A stretch of 64,000 nt of DNA from Massospora cicadina (lineage: Eukaryota; Entomophthoromycota; Entomophthoromycetes; Entomophthorales; Entomophthoraceae), in the NCBI GenBank assembly GCA_022478985.1, contig JAKSZP010017377.1, positions 1 to 64,000 of the forward strand. The letters are read 5' to 3'. Of this stretch, positions 42,889 through 55,522 are shown one piece after another. Under the pieces are notes generated by a model, which saw only the letters and a program-made list of their open reading frames with translations, had not been told where the DNA came from and did not search any database. How positions within the stretch are numbered: the first letter of the stretch is position 1; every line of letters starts with the position of its first letter. A program made the translations under genes and the position numbers.

Positions 42889-43282
42889 AAAGATTAATGA
42901 ATGCAATAAATATTTACAGGGGCCAAGCATTGCAGTTCAAAAGGATGTGGGATGCTTGAGAGAGAAGAAGCCTTGAGGACATCACCCAGCGGGATGACTA
43001 TTGGGCGCTAGGACCTGTCTACTGTTATGAAAGAGTCATGTTTAAAAACATTTTGGCTTTGGACAAAACCAGAAAAAATTGGCCAAGCTACAACTCATCA
43101 TTCAGTCAAAAAGTGAAAATCAAAATGATCTGAGTGCTCAGGTTTCAACAAAAATAATTAATTTCAATGCTAACTATAATATTTTCTTAACTTTTCTTTC
43201 TCGTTGCAATCACTTTTGCAACCTATTCAATTCAAGACTGAATCTAGTTTGATAATCTCACAGGGGAGATTAGTCTGCGCCC

Positions 43283-44350
43283 ATGTCAGGGAGCAGTTGG
43301 GCAAAGTAAGGTAAGAGGAGCAGGTGGAAGGCCCGCGGCCTCCAACGTTCAAAAACGCCCCAGAGAAACTGGCAGAATAGAAAAAAAATTAAAAAACTGG
43401 CAGTCACTATTTCCCCGGAGATACTCGCATGGCAAGCATGATGCAACCAGTAAATCAACACGCCACACTCCCAGCCACTTTTGTTGGTGGAATTTGGAGT
43501 CTGCGTGTTTCTGGACATCCAACAAATGGCCTTATGGGAAAAATTTTGTGAAGATGCGCACACAATTTTCCTGACCGCGGTGTACATTGCACCTCACTCC
43601 ATGTCACGCGGTTGGCTGGACCTAGGTTTCAAAAGCAAAGAGGCAGCAGATGAGGCTGCGGCGGTGCACATAGTAGTTGACCTCCCCGTAGGGCAATGGG
43701 TCATTGAAAACAAATGCACCAGATGGACAAAATCAAACCAAATTTTCCTCACATTTGACTTTTTGCCTACTACAGTAAAATGTGAAGTTTTGGAACAACA
43801 CCTGAAAGATGGTCTTGCCATATATGGTGAAATACAATCTTTCAAAATGCAACACTTTACGCTGATGCCACACCTGTGCACCGGCAAAGCCAATGCAGTC
43901 CTGACCCCAACTGAGGAGATTGCGAAGGACCTAACCCAGATCCTGCACCCAACTTTTATTGATATTTCAGGGCATACCACTCACCCATTCTGGGTGACCG
44001 TGGACAGCACGCCCCCCCATTTTCACCCACTGTGACGCGTTTGGCCATAAGGTGCACATGTGCCCCACCAAGGAGGGCGTCACTTTCCTGAGCACCCTCA
44101 GCAGCCATGGCCAGCAGAGAGGCGCACTATGAACCAACTGCAAGCACCAAAGAGGCTTTCCTGTGGGGAGCACAAGGCTGCTACCTACTGGTAAAGCCTA
44201 TCTCCCTGCACGAGCGGAAGAAGGCCAAGCAGGCCTGCAGGGCCACAGCCAAGGAAGCGGCCAAAGCCACCACCGCTATACCACACTCACAATGCCAGGA
44301 GGACATGGAAACCTCCGCGGTGGAAGCAACTCAGGAATCCATCAACTAAT
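43283..44350 (+). pseudogene. ORF1 of LINE F (RRM-like region plus CCHC knuckle)
   Basis: An ATG at 43283 opens the frame that carries the large block 43481-44035 (184 residues); stops lie at about 43307, 43439 and 43448. SRGWLDLGFKSKEAADEAA is RRM-like. RWTKSNQIFLTFDFLPTT and LEQHLKDGLAIYGEIQSF follow. After a C-run at 44008-44014 the frame shifts by one to THCDAFGHKVHMCPTKEG, a CCHC knuckle whose first cysteine is now phenylalanine. The basic alanine-rich tail runs to about 44350. RRM plus CCHC is the type I ORF1 layout, an RNA-binding chaperone. Confidence 0.8.
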
Positions 44351-44698
44351 CAGATTGGGAAGCCCATGCTGAGTGGGCCACTCAATCTGAGGATCCAATG
44401 GGGGATTCAATCTCACCCAATTGTTGCACCCAAGCTCTGGTCAAAACTGACTTGGGACCCATTCCAACTGAAAAAAAAATTTGACCCGCTCAATGGTGCA
44501 CCAAACTCATCTGCACCGTAAAAAATTCGTCTGACATCGGGAAAACAAAAAGCAAAGGCTAAAGCCCATGCAACTCTTTCTGCAAAGATTAACAAAAGAC
44601 TCAATATCATTGCTGCTAACACCCGCGCTGCTGTGAAGGCCTGTGGGGATCTAGAGGAGGCTGGTGGGCCTGGGTGCCCACCCCCTCGCACCTAAGGT

Positions 44699-47600
44699 GT
44701 GATGGGGGAAACCTTCACTTTAGGGACGTTGAATATCACTGGACTCAAGGCCTCCCCATCCCGGGCTAGGAAATTGAGTTTTTTACAACACAATTTACCC
44801 GTGGATATCCTGGCCATCCAGGAGTCCCACTGTCCACGAGGTTTCAAGGAAGTTTGGAAAACAATGCTCCTCCCATCCATATCCTTTTGGTCAAAGCACT
44901 GTGTAGTGCTAATTCAGAAAAATAATTTTTTTTTAAATTTTTATCCTCATAAACATTCCTAAATAGCTGAGTGCTTGTTGTCACTTTCTTGTGGGCTGAC
45001 GTAGCACATGCAATCATCAACATCTATGCCCCAAATGGTGCACGCGAGTGTCAGGAATTTTTCTCATTGGTCAAATCCCTCCCACTACCCCCAGACTTTT
45101 TCCTAGTCAGCGACATGAACTGTTGGCTAAACACACCACGGAATGGTGGCCTTCCTCACCCCACGCCCCTAGGGTCATGTAGAACTATGCGTTCTATAGG
45201 CCACCCTTGGGTTAATGGATGCACTGCCGCGACATGCCCCGCTGCTCAAAAACATGACATGTCCCCACATCCACAACGGCCAATTAAGGTCCATGACCCG
45301 AATTGACCTTATCCTAACGCCGGCGAAATTCCAACCCCACATCTTCCACTTCAAAACAACAAAAATGGAATTCTCTGACCATTAACCGGTCTTGCTAACC
45401 TACCACCTACCTGTCACAGCTGCTAAGGCCCCACATTGGTGCAAAATCTGCCCCTCTGAGCTCGCATCGCCAGGATTTTCCACGTGGGTGGAAGCAGCAA
45501 CTTTGACAAAAAAGTTTGTTGCACCATTTTGCGCGGACCCCATTTCCACATGGGCAACTTTCAAAGATGACACCATCCACCGCTCTTGCCATCTCTCCTC
45601 CAGATGCTCACAAGCCACATCGGCGGTCATTTCGCATGCTCTGGCAGAGTTGTCACACCTGAAGTCCAACATCCCAGCTACAAGATACAGCTCTGCATGG
45701 GGCCAGAAGTGGGCATAGGCAGCCGCCCACCTCAACGCACTCAAAAGGAAACACAAACATCGGGTTTGTGTTCAGTACATGGACATACGCATCACAAAAG
45801 ATAACAAGTGCTCCGCACATTGTTTTTAAAAAAAATTTCGCACCATGCCAGAGCGTGGCCTGCACACAGGTGCGAAGAGTAGATGAATTCGTTGCGGATA
45901 TGCCAGTTGAAGTGGCAATCAAAACACAAAAGTATTACTCTGAGTTGTACCAATCTGATTCAATTCAGCTGGCTGAAGTGGCAGAATTTCTTGACTGAGC
46001 CCACATCTGCACCATTTTCCAATACCCAGAAATAATGAATTTGTTTACTCTGACCGAATTATGGACAGCCATTCGCGGTACGCCAAACTGAAAATGCCCA
46101 GGCCCAGATGGCATTCCATATGAGTTCTACAAAAAGTATTTCAAAATATATCCCCATTGCTGCTTGCCTCACTTAACCAAAGCCTGTTGGAAACGCGCCT
46201 CCTACCAGGAGGACATGAGGCCCTTACCATCACACTCTTCAAGAAAGGGGATAAGCTAGACTTAGCCAACTGGCGCCCCATTTCTCTAACAAACACAGAC
46301 ACTAAAATTTTAACAAAAATCATGGCTAACCGTTTAGGGACTGTACCATTTGCCACCATCTCCCCAGAACAATTTGGTTTCATACCCAGAAGGTCGATTT
46401 GGGATAACGTGAACTCTGTGGCTAATGTGTGTCAATCCACAGCCTCTGGGGCACTTGTATTCTTGGATTAACAGAAGTCCTATGATAGAGTAAACCGGGA
46501 ATACCTCAGGGCCTGCCTCTATCAATTCGTCTACCCCCTCGCTTCATCAACTGGGTGATGCTGCTCACGGAATCTGCAACAATGGCAGTACGTGGCCCTG
46601 ACTTCCTAACAGAAGTAGTCCGCCCTCAAAGGGGCTTACGACAAGGGGACTCCCTCAGCCCACTCTTATACAACTTCAGCCTTGACACACTACTGCAAAA
46701 TGTGAATGTCCAACTCACTGGGGTCCATGTGCCAGGCCAAGCCCCAGCAAGATAATGGCATTCGCAGATGATTGTGTGGTTGGGGTGTCTAATAATCAAG
46801 ATGCACGCGCGCTTGAAACTCTCACCCAGGAGTATTCCCGGGTAAGCAACGCGGCACTGAACGCTTCCAAAACCAAAAACATCCTCCTTGGTCGGTTTCA
46901 GAACTGCTAGACCCCAGCAATCAGTTCCCAACCCGGCCCATCTGCTCGCCCACGTCCTCGCCCTACTAACTCAACACACACCGCCCCACTGGTGCTCCCC
47001 TTTGTGCCACATCCTACCATAGGACCAGTACGCCATCTGGGCATGTGGATGGAGGCAGGCGGATATGCGTCAGCAGTAATGGAGTGACGTATTCTGGACA
47101 ACGTGACGAAGCAAATCGCCTCTCTCAGAGCCCATTCTACTTCCCTTGCTGGCAGGGTTGTTTTAGCCAACTCTATGCTCCTCTCCAAAGTCTGGTTCGG
47201 AGCCCACGCCATCCCCTTCTCCCCAAGCTTCTTCAAATCCTTGTATGCCTTGCTGCAAGGATGGCTTTGGTCAGGCCGCCCTCCACCAGTACGGCTAGAG
47301 GTCATGTTTGGCCCTCATCATCATGGTGGCATGGGCCTGCTTGACTTCAAAGCCCATGCTGCCAAGATCCTGGGCACCTGGATTGCGGCTGTCACCACCC
47401 CTACACTCCCCTCCCAACACTGGTCCCGCGCAGCCCACTCAAACTTCTCCCGCGCCTTGGGCCTCAACAATCCTTCGAACCCCCACTCCCTGATGAAATA
47501 TCTTGCATCACATACATCGGCCACAGGTCCTCATGGGACTAAAACCCACTACAAACGAATCCTATTCTCCATGCGGAGCACTAAGTGGAGAATTCGTATT

Positions 47601-48329
47601 AGTGGACATACAGCCCAGAGAGGCCGCCCCTCTCCTCTGTTCACACAAGAGGTACAGGGGCTACCCATCCAAGATGGCATGATCCCCACACGGCCCCATG
47701 TCCTATCCAGGGTGAACTACCTGGACATGATGGACATCCCTTACTCCATTGAGACCCAAAAAACTATCTGGAAATACGTACACCATCCTCTGTTGCAGCC
47801 TCAAGTCCTCTCCCATGTGTGGCACTTCCTGAGGCGGGTGTACCATACAGCTGAGCGCTCTAACGCTTTACACTCATCCTGTGTCATGTGTGGCCAGTAT
47901 GGAACGCTGTTCCACCGCCTGGAGAAGTGCCCTATTTCTAAAGTGATATGGCGTGAAGTTCAACGTCTGCTGGGCCAGGATCAAACGCATCCCTTCAGTC
48001 TGTCAAGAGATATGTTTGCTCTATCAATGGCCTCCTCTCTTCCACCCTCCCTCCATGCTTTGGTGGTTGCAATCGCCATGTGGACCATCCACACGATTGT
48101 CTTAGATGCCATCGCAGGCTCCACCCCCACCCTCCCAGAAGCTGTCCACAGATTCCGGTCTCATTTGGTGGACCACTTTCAAGCGTGGATGTTTGGATAC
48201 CTCCCACCGCGTCACCGACAGCTGGTCTACTCCTGGTTCCCAGTCTGGTTCATCAAATCAGACCCCTTCCTCCACACGTGTTCAGTTGTGACTAAGGCCC
48301 CTCCACACGTTCCCTCCCCCTCCCCATAA
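44699..48329 (+). pseudogene. ORF2 of LINE F (endonuclease, reverse transcriptase, zinc finger)
   Basis: An ATG at 44699 starts an APE-type endonuclease: FTLGTLNITGLKAS, VDILAIQESHCPRG, AIINIYAPNGA, LVSDMNCW (usually GDFN) and EFSDH. RT follows: CPGPDGIPYEFYKKYF (46098), NWRPISLTNTDTKILTK, EQFGFIPRRSIWD, LRQGDSLSPLLYN and MAFADDCVV (46755). The last block, 47103-48329, is open for 408 residues and contains CVMCGQYGTLFHRLEKC, a CX2CX7HX4C module like zf-RVT. ORF2p nicks the target and copies RNA onto it. At least five frame changes break it. Confidence 0.9.
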
Positions 48330-48423
48330 AGTGGTGTTCCCGCTGGCAACAAGAGATAGCATCGCTTCTCTGGGGTGCCTTCCCTGGTACTAAGTTTTGT
48401 CTCTTCTGAGTCATATTCAGAAG

Positions 48424-48463
48424 TGTCCGTCCCATGGTCGTCCTTCCCTGTAATAAACTAAAA
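48424..48463 (+). promoter_or_regulatory. 3' tail of LINE F
   Basis: TGTCCGTCCCATGGTCGTCC and the A/T-rich end AATAAACTAAAATA form the LINE 3' terminus. The core aligns with the 3' ends of both half-LINEs (37520-37544 and 37616-37592) and both SINEs (55560-55536 and 60541-60563). Such tails are the known recognition element for RT in LINE-SINE pairs of the stringent type. Use by this RT is inferred. Confidence 0.7.
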
Positions 48464-48663
48464 TATAATAACTTCTTAAATAATTTTAACTGAAACCCTT
48501 TGTTCGAAGTTGGGACAAAATGAGAATCATTTTCCAATCTCAACAAGCTTCAAAAATTTGCAGGAAGCATAAAACACAATTGGTGCGACAACACAATTTG
48601 AATGCCATGCAAAATACCTGGGGCTTACCTCCGCACCATTGAGAATAGGCTAAATGTATCTTT

Positions 48664-49010
48664 TCTGGCGATGCTACCACTTTCTGACTTTGATGGCGCC
48701 CTTCCCAAGATCAGGCCTCAAATTACTAAAACTAAAAATCTATAATGCCCAGAATGACTCTCTAATTTGGGATAGCACCAATCCCAATAAAGATGAGAGT
48801 CAAGAAAAAGTAAAGCTCAAAAACTCCATTCCAGCAATGCTAACGCTTCTCAATTTTGATGGCGCCCCTCCCAGGATTGGGCAAAATATAATTAAAATAA
48901 ATAATTTATATTACCCAGTTCAACTCTCTGATTGGGATAGTGCCAATCCCAACGAAGACGAGAGTCCCAAAGATGAAAAGCCTGAGAAACTGGCTGATGT
49001 CACCTCCACT
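48664..49010 (+). repeat. Tandem duplication of about 175 bp in element H
   Basis: Two adjacent units share TTTGATGGCGCCC, then GGGATAG, CACCAATCCCAA or GCCAATCCCAA, and GATGAGAGTC or GACGAGAGTC in the same order. The units start near 48672 and 48848. They have diverged, so the duplication is old. It lies in the pol-less internal part, in a coding-like region. Confidence 0.7.
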
Positions 49011-49299
49011 ACTAATGCCAACCTTCCGGCCCACTCCACATTTCCCTTTCAAACCTTGTTGCACAGTTTGCTTTTGGTTGTGGGTGAGATTTGCTTGCCC
49101 AAATCCCAAGATGGTAACTTGGTGTCGCTCAAAGAGGCCCCCCTATCAGAACCTTCAGGGGGCCACGCCCTACTATTGCCTGGTCATCTTCCAAGCTTGT
49201 GGGGTCGTTTGCCCACACTACCCACTGTTGACGACCTTTTCCCTGAGCCTTACCTGAATCTTCTGGCAGATAAGGTGATCGTAAGATGCCAGGTTTAAA

Positions 49300-49884
49300 T
49301 GGCAATCAAAATGAACCAAGAAATTGAAGAGGCCAAAGCCCGCATGGCCAAGATGGCGCAGGAGATGTACTAATGGATGGCTCAGATGAAGGCGGAGTTG
49401 ACAGCCTCCAAGTTGGAAACCATGAAGGAACAAAGGCTGCTGGTCAGCCTACAGTCGGAAATCCAGGACAAGACTGACCAGATCAAAATGCCTACCATCA
49501 ACAACTAGCAGCTTAGACTGGAGTTACCTGACATCAAAACTAAATGGCATCTTGAAGCAAATCATTAAAAAACCAAATTGCTCAGATAGCAGCGGATCGT
49601 GGATCAAGGAGCTTGAAGCCACCTTTCACAAAGGACGATATGAATCAATTATGAGGGCCTTAGCCAATGAACTTGTCCGGCTTCAAACCCTATTTACACA
49701 AGAGACCTCTGAGTCAACTATAAGGGCCTTAGCCGATGTTTTTGTCCAGATTCAAGCCCTAACCACACCAGGCACTATCACTGACCTGGTCTGCATTTTG
49801 CCTGAGGCTCCATACGCCCCCAAATTTGAGTCCTCTGACCCTCAGGCCACAACTTGCTCCCCTAGGCCAAGGCTTGGGGGGCTC
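49300..49884 (+). pseudogene. Coiled-coil reading with internal repeat in element H
   Basis: The reading MNQEIEEAKARMAKMAQEMY (49311-49370), continuing to TASKLETMKEQRL, has a coiled-coil pattern with a stop at 49371. The open block 49552-49911 then holds two copies of a 23-residue unit: ESIMRALANELVRLQTLF (49642) and ESTIRALADVFVQIQALT (49711). It runs into the 3' LTR. A structural, Gag-like role is possible; there is no enzyme motif. Confidence 0.5.
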
Positions 49885-50442
49885 TGTCAGGATTTTACCT
49901 GGGCTAGGTGAAAGCCTTGTCCAGGGGAAGGACCAATATCCCCATTTGAGGGGTATCAATCCCAAACGGCTTATTAGATTCAATAGTAAGAGTCAAATCT
50001 ACAGGTATATCAACTTTGTGGCTTGGTATAAATTATCCCAAATTTGAACAAATGGTACATTCCCCATCCCTTAGGACAAGTGACCTGGGATATCACCTGA
50101 CCTGGTCATGAGGATGGCTTGATCCAAGTAAGGGTCAGAATAGTGGGCAATCAGAAGGCCAGGAGAAACCCTACTTGGATGGGGCCACAATAATCCTTAA
50201 GGCATGCGTCCCCAAATATCTATAAATATCCCTAATTATTATATTAATAAATTATTCATTCTTAGGATTTATATCATCTTATATTTTATTAAGTTTAATC
50301 TATCATAATGAACAAATTATCGTCCATTATCGCGTCCAGAGCCGCCCCTGTCTTCTTGGCTGACGCCAGCCCCTTGCAGTCAGCCTACTTTTTGGGTTCC
50401 CCAGCATTAGCACCAGTGAGCGCATCTTGGGGAAACCTGATA
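49885..50442 (+). repeat. 3' LTR of element H
   Basis: This 558-bp LTR starts TGTCAGGATTTTACCTGGG and ends GGAAACCTGATA (final C changed to T). It is preceded by GGCTTGGGGGGCTC, a polypurine-like tract. It has the same length as the 5' LTR and keeps the internal reading frame. Confidence 0.92.
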
Positions 50443-53400
50443 GTTACCTCTACTGAGTCACGTTTACTAAATTTTCCATGGTGATAATTTCTCTCTTGGC
50501 AGCCTCTTCCCACCATATGCTGCATTTTACTCTGACTGTACTAGCAGTCAACATTGTTTTACTCCCGCTGCTCTACCAGAAAACTTTTTTAGTTTAAACA
50601 AAATCATTGCAGCCTTGTTGCCACTGCTCAATGAGGTTTTATGTGCATTTAATAAAATAAATTTACCTAAATTATGACAAAAGCCGGAATGTACACATCT
50701 TTAAAGTTTTATTTAATTTACAAAAATGATGGCTCTCTGAGCCACCAAGTTGGCCACTTAATAAATTCCCTGGACTCTTTAAGTCAGGAACTAATGATGG
50801 ATAAATCACAAGAATTTAGTATGGCAAACTACAATGCTAGTGAGCTCCTGGTAAAGGATTTTGGTGGAGCATAATGGATGACAACTCAATAGATGTTGTT
50901 CCTTAACTTTCCTTTTAGTAAGAAAGAGTCAGTTACAGCTTTTGCTACACGATTATTATAGTCTGAAATTTTATATGGAGCCAAGATTCTAAATAACTTT
51001 GATGCACAAAGTGCAATTTGTCAAGCCTTTAAGACCTAAAATGATTTGTATTTTTTAATCCTTGTTTTTATATTGAGAATGATATTACCCATATTATAAA
51101 TTACCACCATAGCTGCGCCGCCACTTTTAAGGTGCCTAAACCAAGTTTTCAGTAGCCCTGCAACCCTTCCAATTTTTTCATATCCCTAAAGATAGATTTA
51201 GCTCAGACTTATCGCCCTTATTCCTATAAAGCCTAATACTGATCAGGTTACATATTATTTTTGTAATACTTGGTGCATTCTGCCAATTGTTTCCTTAGAA
51301 TGTCCAAACCCAAGGTTCATACTGTGAGCCCTGGAAAGTAGAAGATTTGGGAAAATGGTGGGCGGAGTAGAACTAGGAATTTCTACTTCCATAAAGAATC
51401 CCATGTTAAAGAAAGAATCTTTAGAACCACGTTCCATTAAGCCCTTGTTCAGAAAGGAAGCCCCGCTTTGGCGTTGCACCAAGTAATTGCAGATAGATTG
51501 ATAACAGTTACCACCTGCTCATAAACCAAATGCGAGGGAGATGGTGCCAAAAGTAGTATTGAAGCTTTATGCTCAACAGCTGGAACTGCAAGAGCTTTCA
51601 GTCACCTCAAGCGCTATTCCCCAGTTAGAAAGGGGTACCATTAGCCATACCTTTTGATGTTATAAGTACTTTAAGACCATTTTTATGTGACAGTCTACAA
51701 TCCTATTTAGGAAAAGAAGATGATCTGGATGTTAACACAGTCTATGTGGCTGATGCTTATGCTGCTGAATGCACGTACATTGACATTACCATTTATAAGC
51801 TCAAAGTAAGAGCTCTCATGAACAGTGGGCACTGATTAGCATTGTGTCCATTAGATTAGGGAAGAAACTTATTCTGGTTCTAGTTAAAAACCATTATAAG
51901 ATTTATGGTAATGTGGGCCCCAGATGGCCACCTCACTAGGAGCATATAATGTGCTGCCGCTGGTGTTTGATTTACCAGTACTCTTGGCTCCAGCTATAGT
52001 GTTATCAAGTCAAGATTATGACTTTCTTTTTCAAAACCTCTTTTATAGAGACTTATGGGATTAAGGCTAACTTTAGAGAAAAAACTCTAGAAGTATTTGG
52101 ACACTACCTTCCGCTGTTCTACAATTAGAACCTGAGGAGTCTCCGCCAAAAAAGTAAGAGGTTGTAACCTAGCATATAAGGATTATATAGTTTAAATTGG
52201 GTATCATCAGATCTGTGGTTGCACTCAGAGATTGCCTGCTTTAGTTAAGAAACCCAAGAGTTTTCAGTGAGTGATAATGGTAATCTAACCATTCTGGAGG
52301 GCATATAACCTATAATGGGGGACTGTAATTAACTGGGTTTTCCCAAAGGATATGCAGAAATATTTTGTGATGTTTAGTCACTCTAATCTAAAACCAGTAA
52401 CTGCGCCAGATTTTATTCTTCTTGAACATAACAAATTTCAGGTACTTTTAGCTAATCTATGTATATACCCTCTTCAGATCAAGTGACACTAGAATTTTTT
52501 TTTGTTAATATTTTACCAGGTTATGAAGTACAGAATATTTGCAATTTCGCACCTTTGAAAAACTAGGCCTACATAGATCGGTGTATCCCCCTTTAGGTTG
52601 GGACCACCTAGTGCTAAAAAAAAAGAAACTAGGCCTTCATGGCAATACTGATCAATCTGTTTGTTCTTTAGTACCTCACTAAAGCCTCTTTGGGTTAGTG
52701 GAAAAGGAGAAGGATTCAGCCTTGGCCCTATTTGACAAGTATAGAGTTATATTTGCGAAGGGCTACTTTAACTCAGTTTGTGCGCATGTGTTACACCAAT
52801 TAATACCAGAAAGCATCCGCCCATCTGCCTCCATCCTAAAGGCGCTCAAAGGTGGCAGATGAAGTTTTCAATATAAAACTTAATCAGCTAGCGTAAACCG
52901 GGATGTTGTTGACCTTCAAGAGTCCTTGGTCCACCCCAAATTGATATTTTACTAAAGGATGGTTCTAACTATGCGGTAGTTAATTATAAGAAGCTCAATG
53001 CTATTACTAAGAAGGTTTCCTATTTATTAACTCACATTAATGATGCACTAGATAGCTTGAGTGGTGCGCAATACTTTCAGCTATGAAAATAATTTCTGGA
53101 TATTGCAGATCGAGCTACCCAAAATTTGAGCAGGCGAGGTGCACTATGATAACTGCTTAGGGCCTTTACCATCCCACTAGGATGACTCAGGGCTGTGCAA
53201 TTCCATGAGACCTTTCAGCGGGATATGGACAGTATCAAGCAACAAGTAAGTTTCCTGAGTCTTAGTTTATTTAGACAAAAGAATATTTTTCTAGAATGTT
53301 TACTGAGGATTTGTAACAATTAGAAGAAGTGTTCCAACAGCTCAGTAAGGCTGGTCTTAAATCAAGCCGCATAAGTGTAACTTCTATTATGAGCAACTTG

Positions 53401-55352
53401 AATATCTATGGATTGTCATTGACAAACATGGCCTATGACCCCAATTAGCGAAGTTTGATGTATTGAATGTATGTCATGGCCAAGCAATAAGCATAATATC
53501 TAATTGTTCCTTGGGATGGTCAGCCGCTATTGCTGGTTCATGGAAAATTTCAGCAACAAAGATGAACCTTTTTCATCTTCTCGATGATGAGGTGCAATTC
53601 AGGTGGATGGGAGGACTGCCATCTGGCCTTTGACAAGCTAATGCTGTGCTCGCCAAGCGTCAATACTTATGTACCCCAACTTTGATAAGCCATTCATCAT
53701 TCATATGGATGCATCCCTCACCGCCTTAGAGGCGGTGTTATCCCAGAATGATTCTGATGGGGTAAAACACCCGTTTGCTTATTGTAGCCAGTCGCTGGAT
53801 ATATACAAACGTTATTATACTATTATTGAAAAATTGTTTAGAAGTTATTTATGGTTGTAAAGGAATTTCAGGCTTATGTTCACAACATATATCTTCTGTG
53901 GTAACAGACCATGCCTCTATGTACTGGATACAAAATCTTAAGGAGTCCAGATAAGGCTGGACCACTGGCTCTAAGTATAAGCCTACAACTTCAAATTCAA
54001 AAACCACTCCAGCGTAATGCATCAAAACGTGGATGGACACTCTCAGTTGCATACCATAGCATTACTGACTGATTAAGTTGATGAATTGTTGATGAAGTGG
54101 TAACTCAGCAATATGATAATGAACCTGAAGAGGTTCAACTCAATTTGGTAAAGATGAGACTTAATAATTTTATCAAGGATGGAAAACTAAATAAAATTAA
54201 CAAAAAGTCCGTTGTGTTTTCATGGCACACTGAGACGACTTACTTAATTAATGTGACCCATAAGGCAACTAGGTACGGAAAAGTATAAACTGCTCAAACA
54301 GTAAATGTCTCATTATTTTTCAGGAATCAATGGTTTTTGGAATTCATGAAGCTCTCAGCTATTGCAAAGAATTCCAATCTAAAGCTCCTTACCAGAAGGC
54401 CACTTCCTTTCAATTGGCTAAACCCAATATTACCTGGAACACCATCTCTGATGATATTGTGGTCCCCTTGGCCAGTAGACGGTGGCCAACTAAAGTATAT
54501 AATTGTAGCCATTGACCCCCTCACTAAATGGGGAAATGCCAAAGCAATTTAAAACCTGGGCGCGATGACCACCGCTAAGTTTATTTTGGATAATATAATT
54601 TATTGTCATAGTTAACCCCCAGTTTATTTTACCAAATAATAGTGTTAACTTTACAATCTAAATGATCGCTAAACTCAATGATTTGATGGGTATATATCAT
54701 CGTCTATGTTTTATACAACTGAGACTAACAGCTTTGTTGAAAAAGTGAATGGTAATCTTTTCGTACTTTACAAAAGTTGGTTATGGGCAAAGCGTCCATC
54801 TGGAACCTTTTTTGCCTTCAACTGTGAGTCCTATATTATTGATTATCACTTGGTCATTGGGCACTCGCCCTTTAAGTTATTATACAGGAAGCATCCTACA
54901 CTACACCCGCTGTTATACTCATGTCCCAAAGAAGATAGAATGAGGTCCAAGGAATATCTTGCTACGCTCAAGCAAACATTAAAGAAGTTGCAATGTTCTT
55001 CCTACTTGAACGCGCTGGCTCAAATAGTTAGTGCTAGAATGCAGCATTAAAAAGAGCTCTAGACCTTACTCACCTTTAAAGCAAGGGAATTGGTCTAGTA
55101 TTGTGATAATCATAGCTTTGGAAGGACTAACAAGTTGGAGCCATTTGGATAGGGCCCTTCAAAATCATAAAGATCTCTACAGACTCCTACACTCTAAAAG
55201 TATCGCATTAAGGGATACCTTAATAAATTGGGTGCATGCAAAGTTCTTTAAGAAGTACTATCAACCCTCCAGCCTTACAGCCATGGGTTCTCAATAACTT
55301 ATTGGAACCCACTCATCTTTGTTCCCTGATGTTTGGTTAAGCGGTGGGGAGA
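50443..55352 (+). pseudogene. Gag-Pol remnant of element J
   Basis: Plus-strand fragments appear in Ty3/Gypsy order: capsid-like DGSLSHQVGHLINSLDSLSQ (50725-50785); a protease trace VRALMNSGH (51808-51835); RT with YKKLNAITKK and ISGYWQIELP-like sequence (52985-53120); RNase H with MDASLTALEAVLSQ and HPFAYCSQSLDIYKRYYTII (53685-53830); and integrase near 54400-54540 and 54706-55050, where IVAIDPLTKWGNAKAI is readable. Stops and indels are dense. The fragments are closer to element G than to the chromoviruses. Confidence 0.75.
52560..52640 (+). mobile_element. Micro-retroposon 3 (51 nt) in element J
   Basis: AAACTAGGCCTACAT (52560-52574) and AAACTAGGCCTTCAT (52626-52640) form a 15-bp duplication with one mismatch. 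The 51-nt insert (52575-52625) contains TAGGTTGGGACCACCTA and then GTGCTAAAAAAAAAG. The 17-nt block can fold as a 5-bp stem with a 7-nt loop. It is the longest of the three related inserts and gives the best view of the source RNA end. Confidence 0.78.
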
Positions 55353-55522
55353 TGTAATTGGTTTGACCAACCATCAATTTTTATAATTGATTTTATATTT
55401 TCTAATATTTTTATATTAGGTTAGATCAAATGTAATTTTTCCTGTGGCCCAAGGTTTTTGTTTTGTTGCTTAATTTGTATTAAATTGCTATCAGCATTCT
55501 TGGCTGCATCCTTTGGATATTT

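Larger units (their letters stand above)
43191..48463 (+). mobile_element. LINE F (L1-like non-LTR retrotransposon), full length
   Basis: This 5,273-bp insertion lies in element H between TATAATATTTTCTTAA (43175-43190) and TATAATAACTTCTTAA (48464-48479), a 16-bp duplication with two mismatches. It has a 5' start CTTTTCTTTCTCG, ORF1, ORF2 with endonuclease, RT and a C-terminal zinc-finger-like block, and the 3' tail TGTCCGTCCCATGGTCGTCC. Stops and frameshifts make it inactive. It is the only copy in the window with all LINE parts. Confidence 0.9.
42031..50442 (+). mobile_element. Non-autonomous LTR element H, split by LINE F
   Basis: Two LTRs of exactly 558 bp flank it, with ATTAC (42026-42030) and GTTAC (50443-50447) as a 5-bp duplication with one mismatch. 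Without LINE F the element is about 3.1 kb. The internal part has a primer site, an LTR-initiated reading frame, a tandem duplication and a coiled-coil reading, but no protease, RT, RNase H or integrase. It resembles a LARD/TRIM-type passenger element. Confidence 0.88.

Noticed and set aside
52575..52625. Micro-retroposon insert as a 5S rRNA fragment (GGGACCACCT and GTGCT look 5S-like)
   Set aside because: The stretch of about 8 nt normally between these motifs in 5S rRNA is absent in all three inserts, so the source RNA is unlikely to be 5S.
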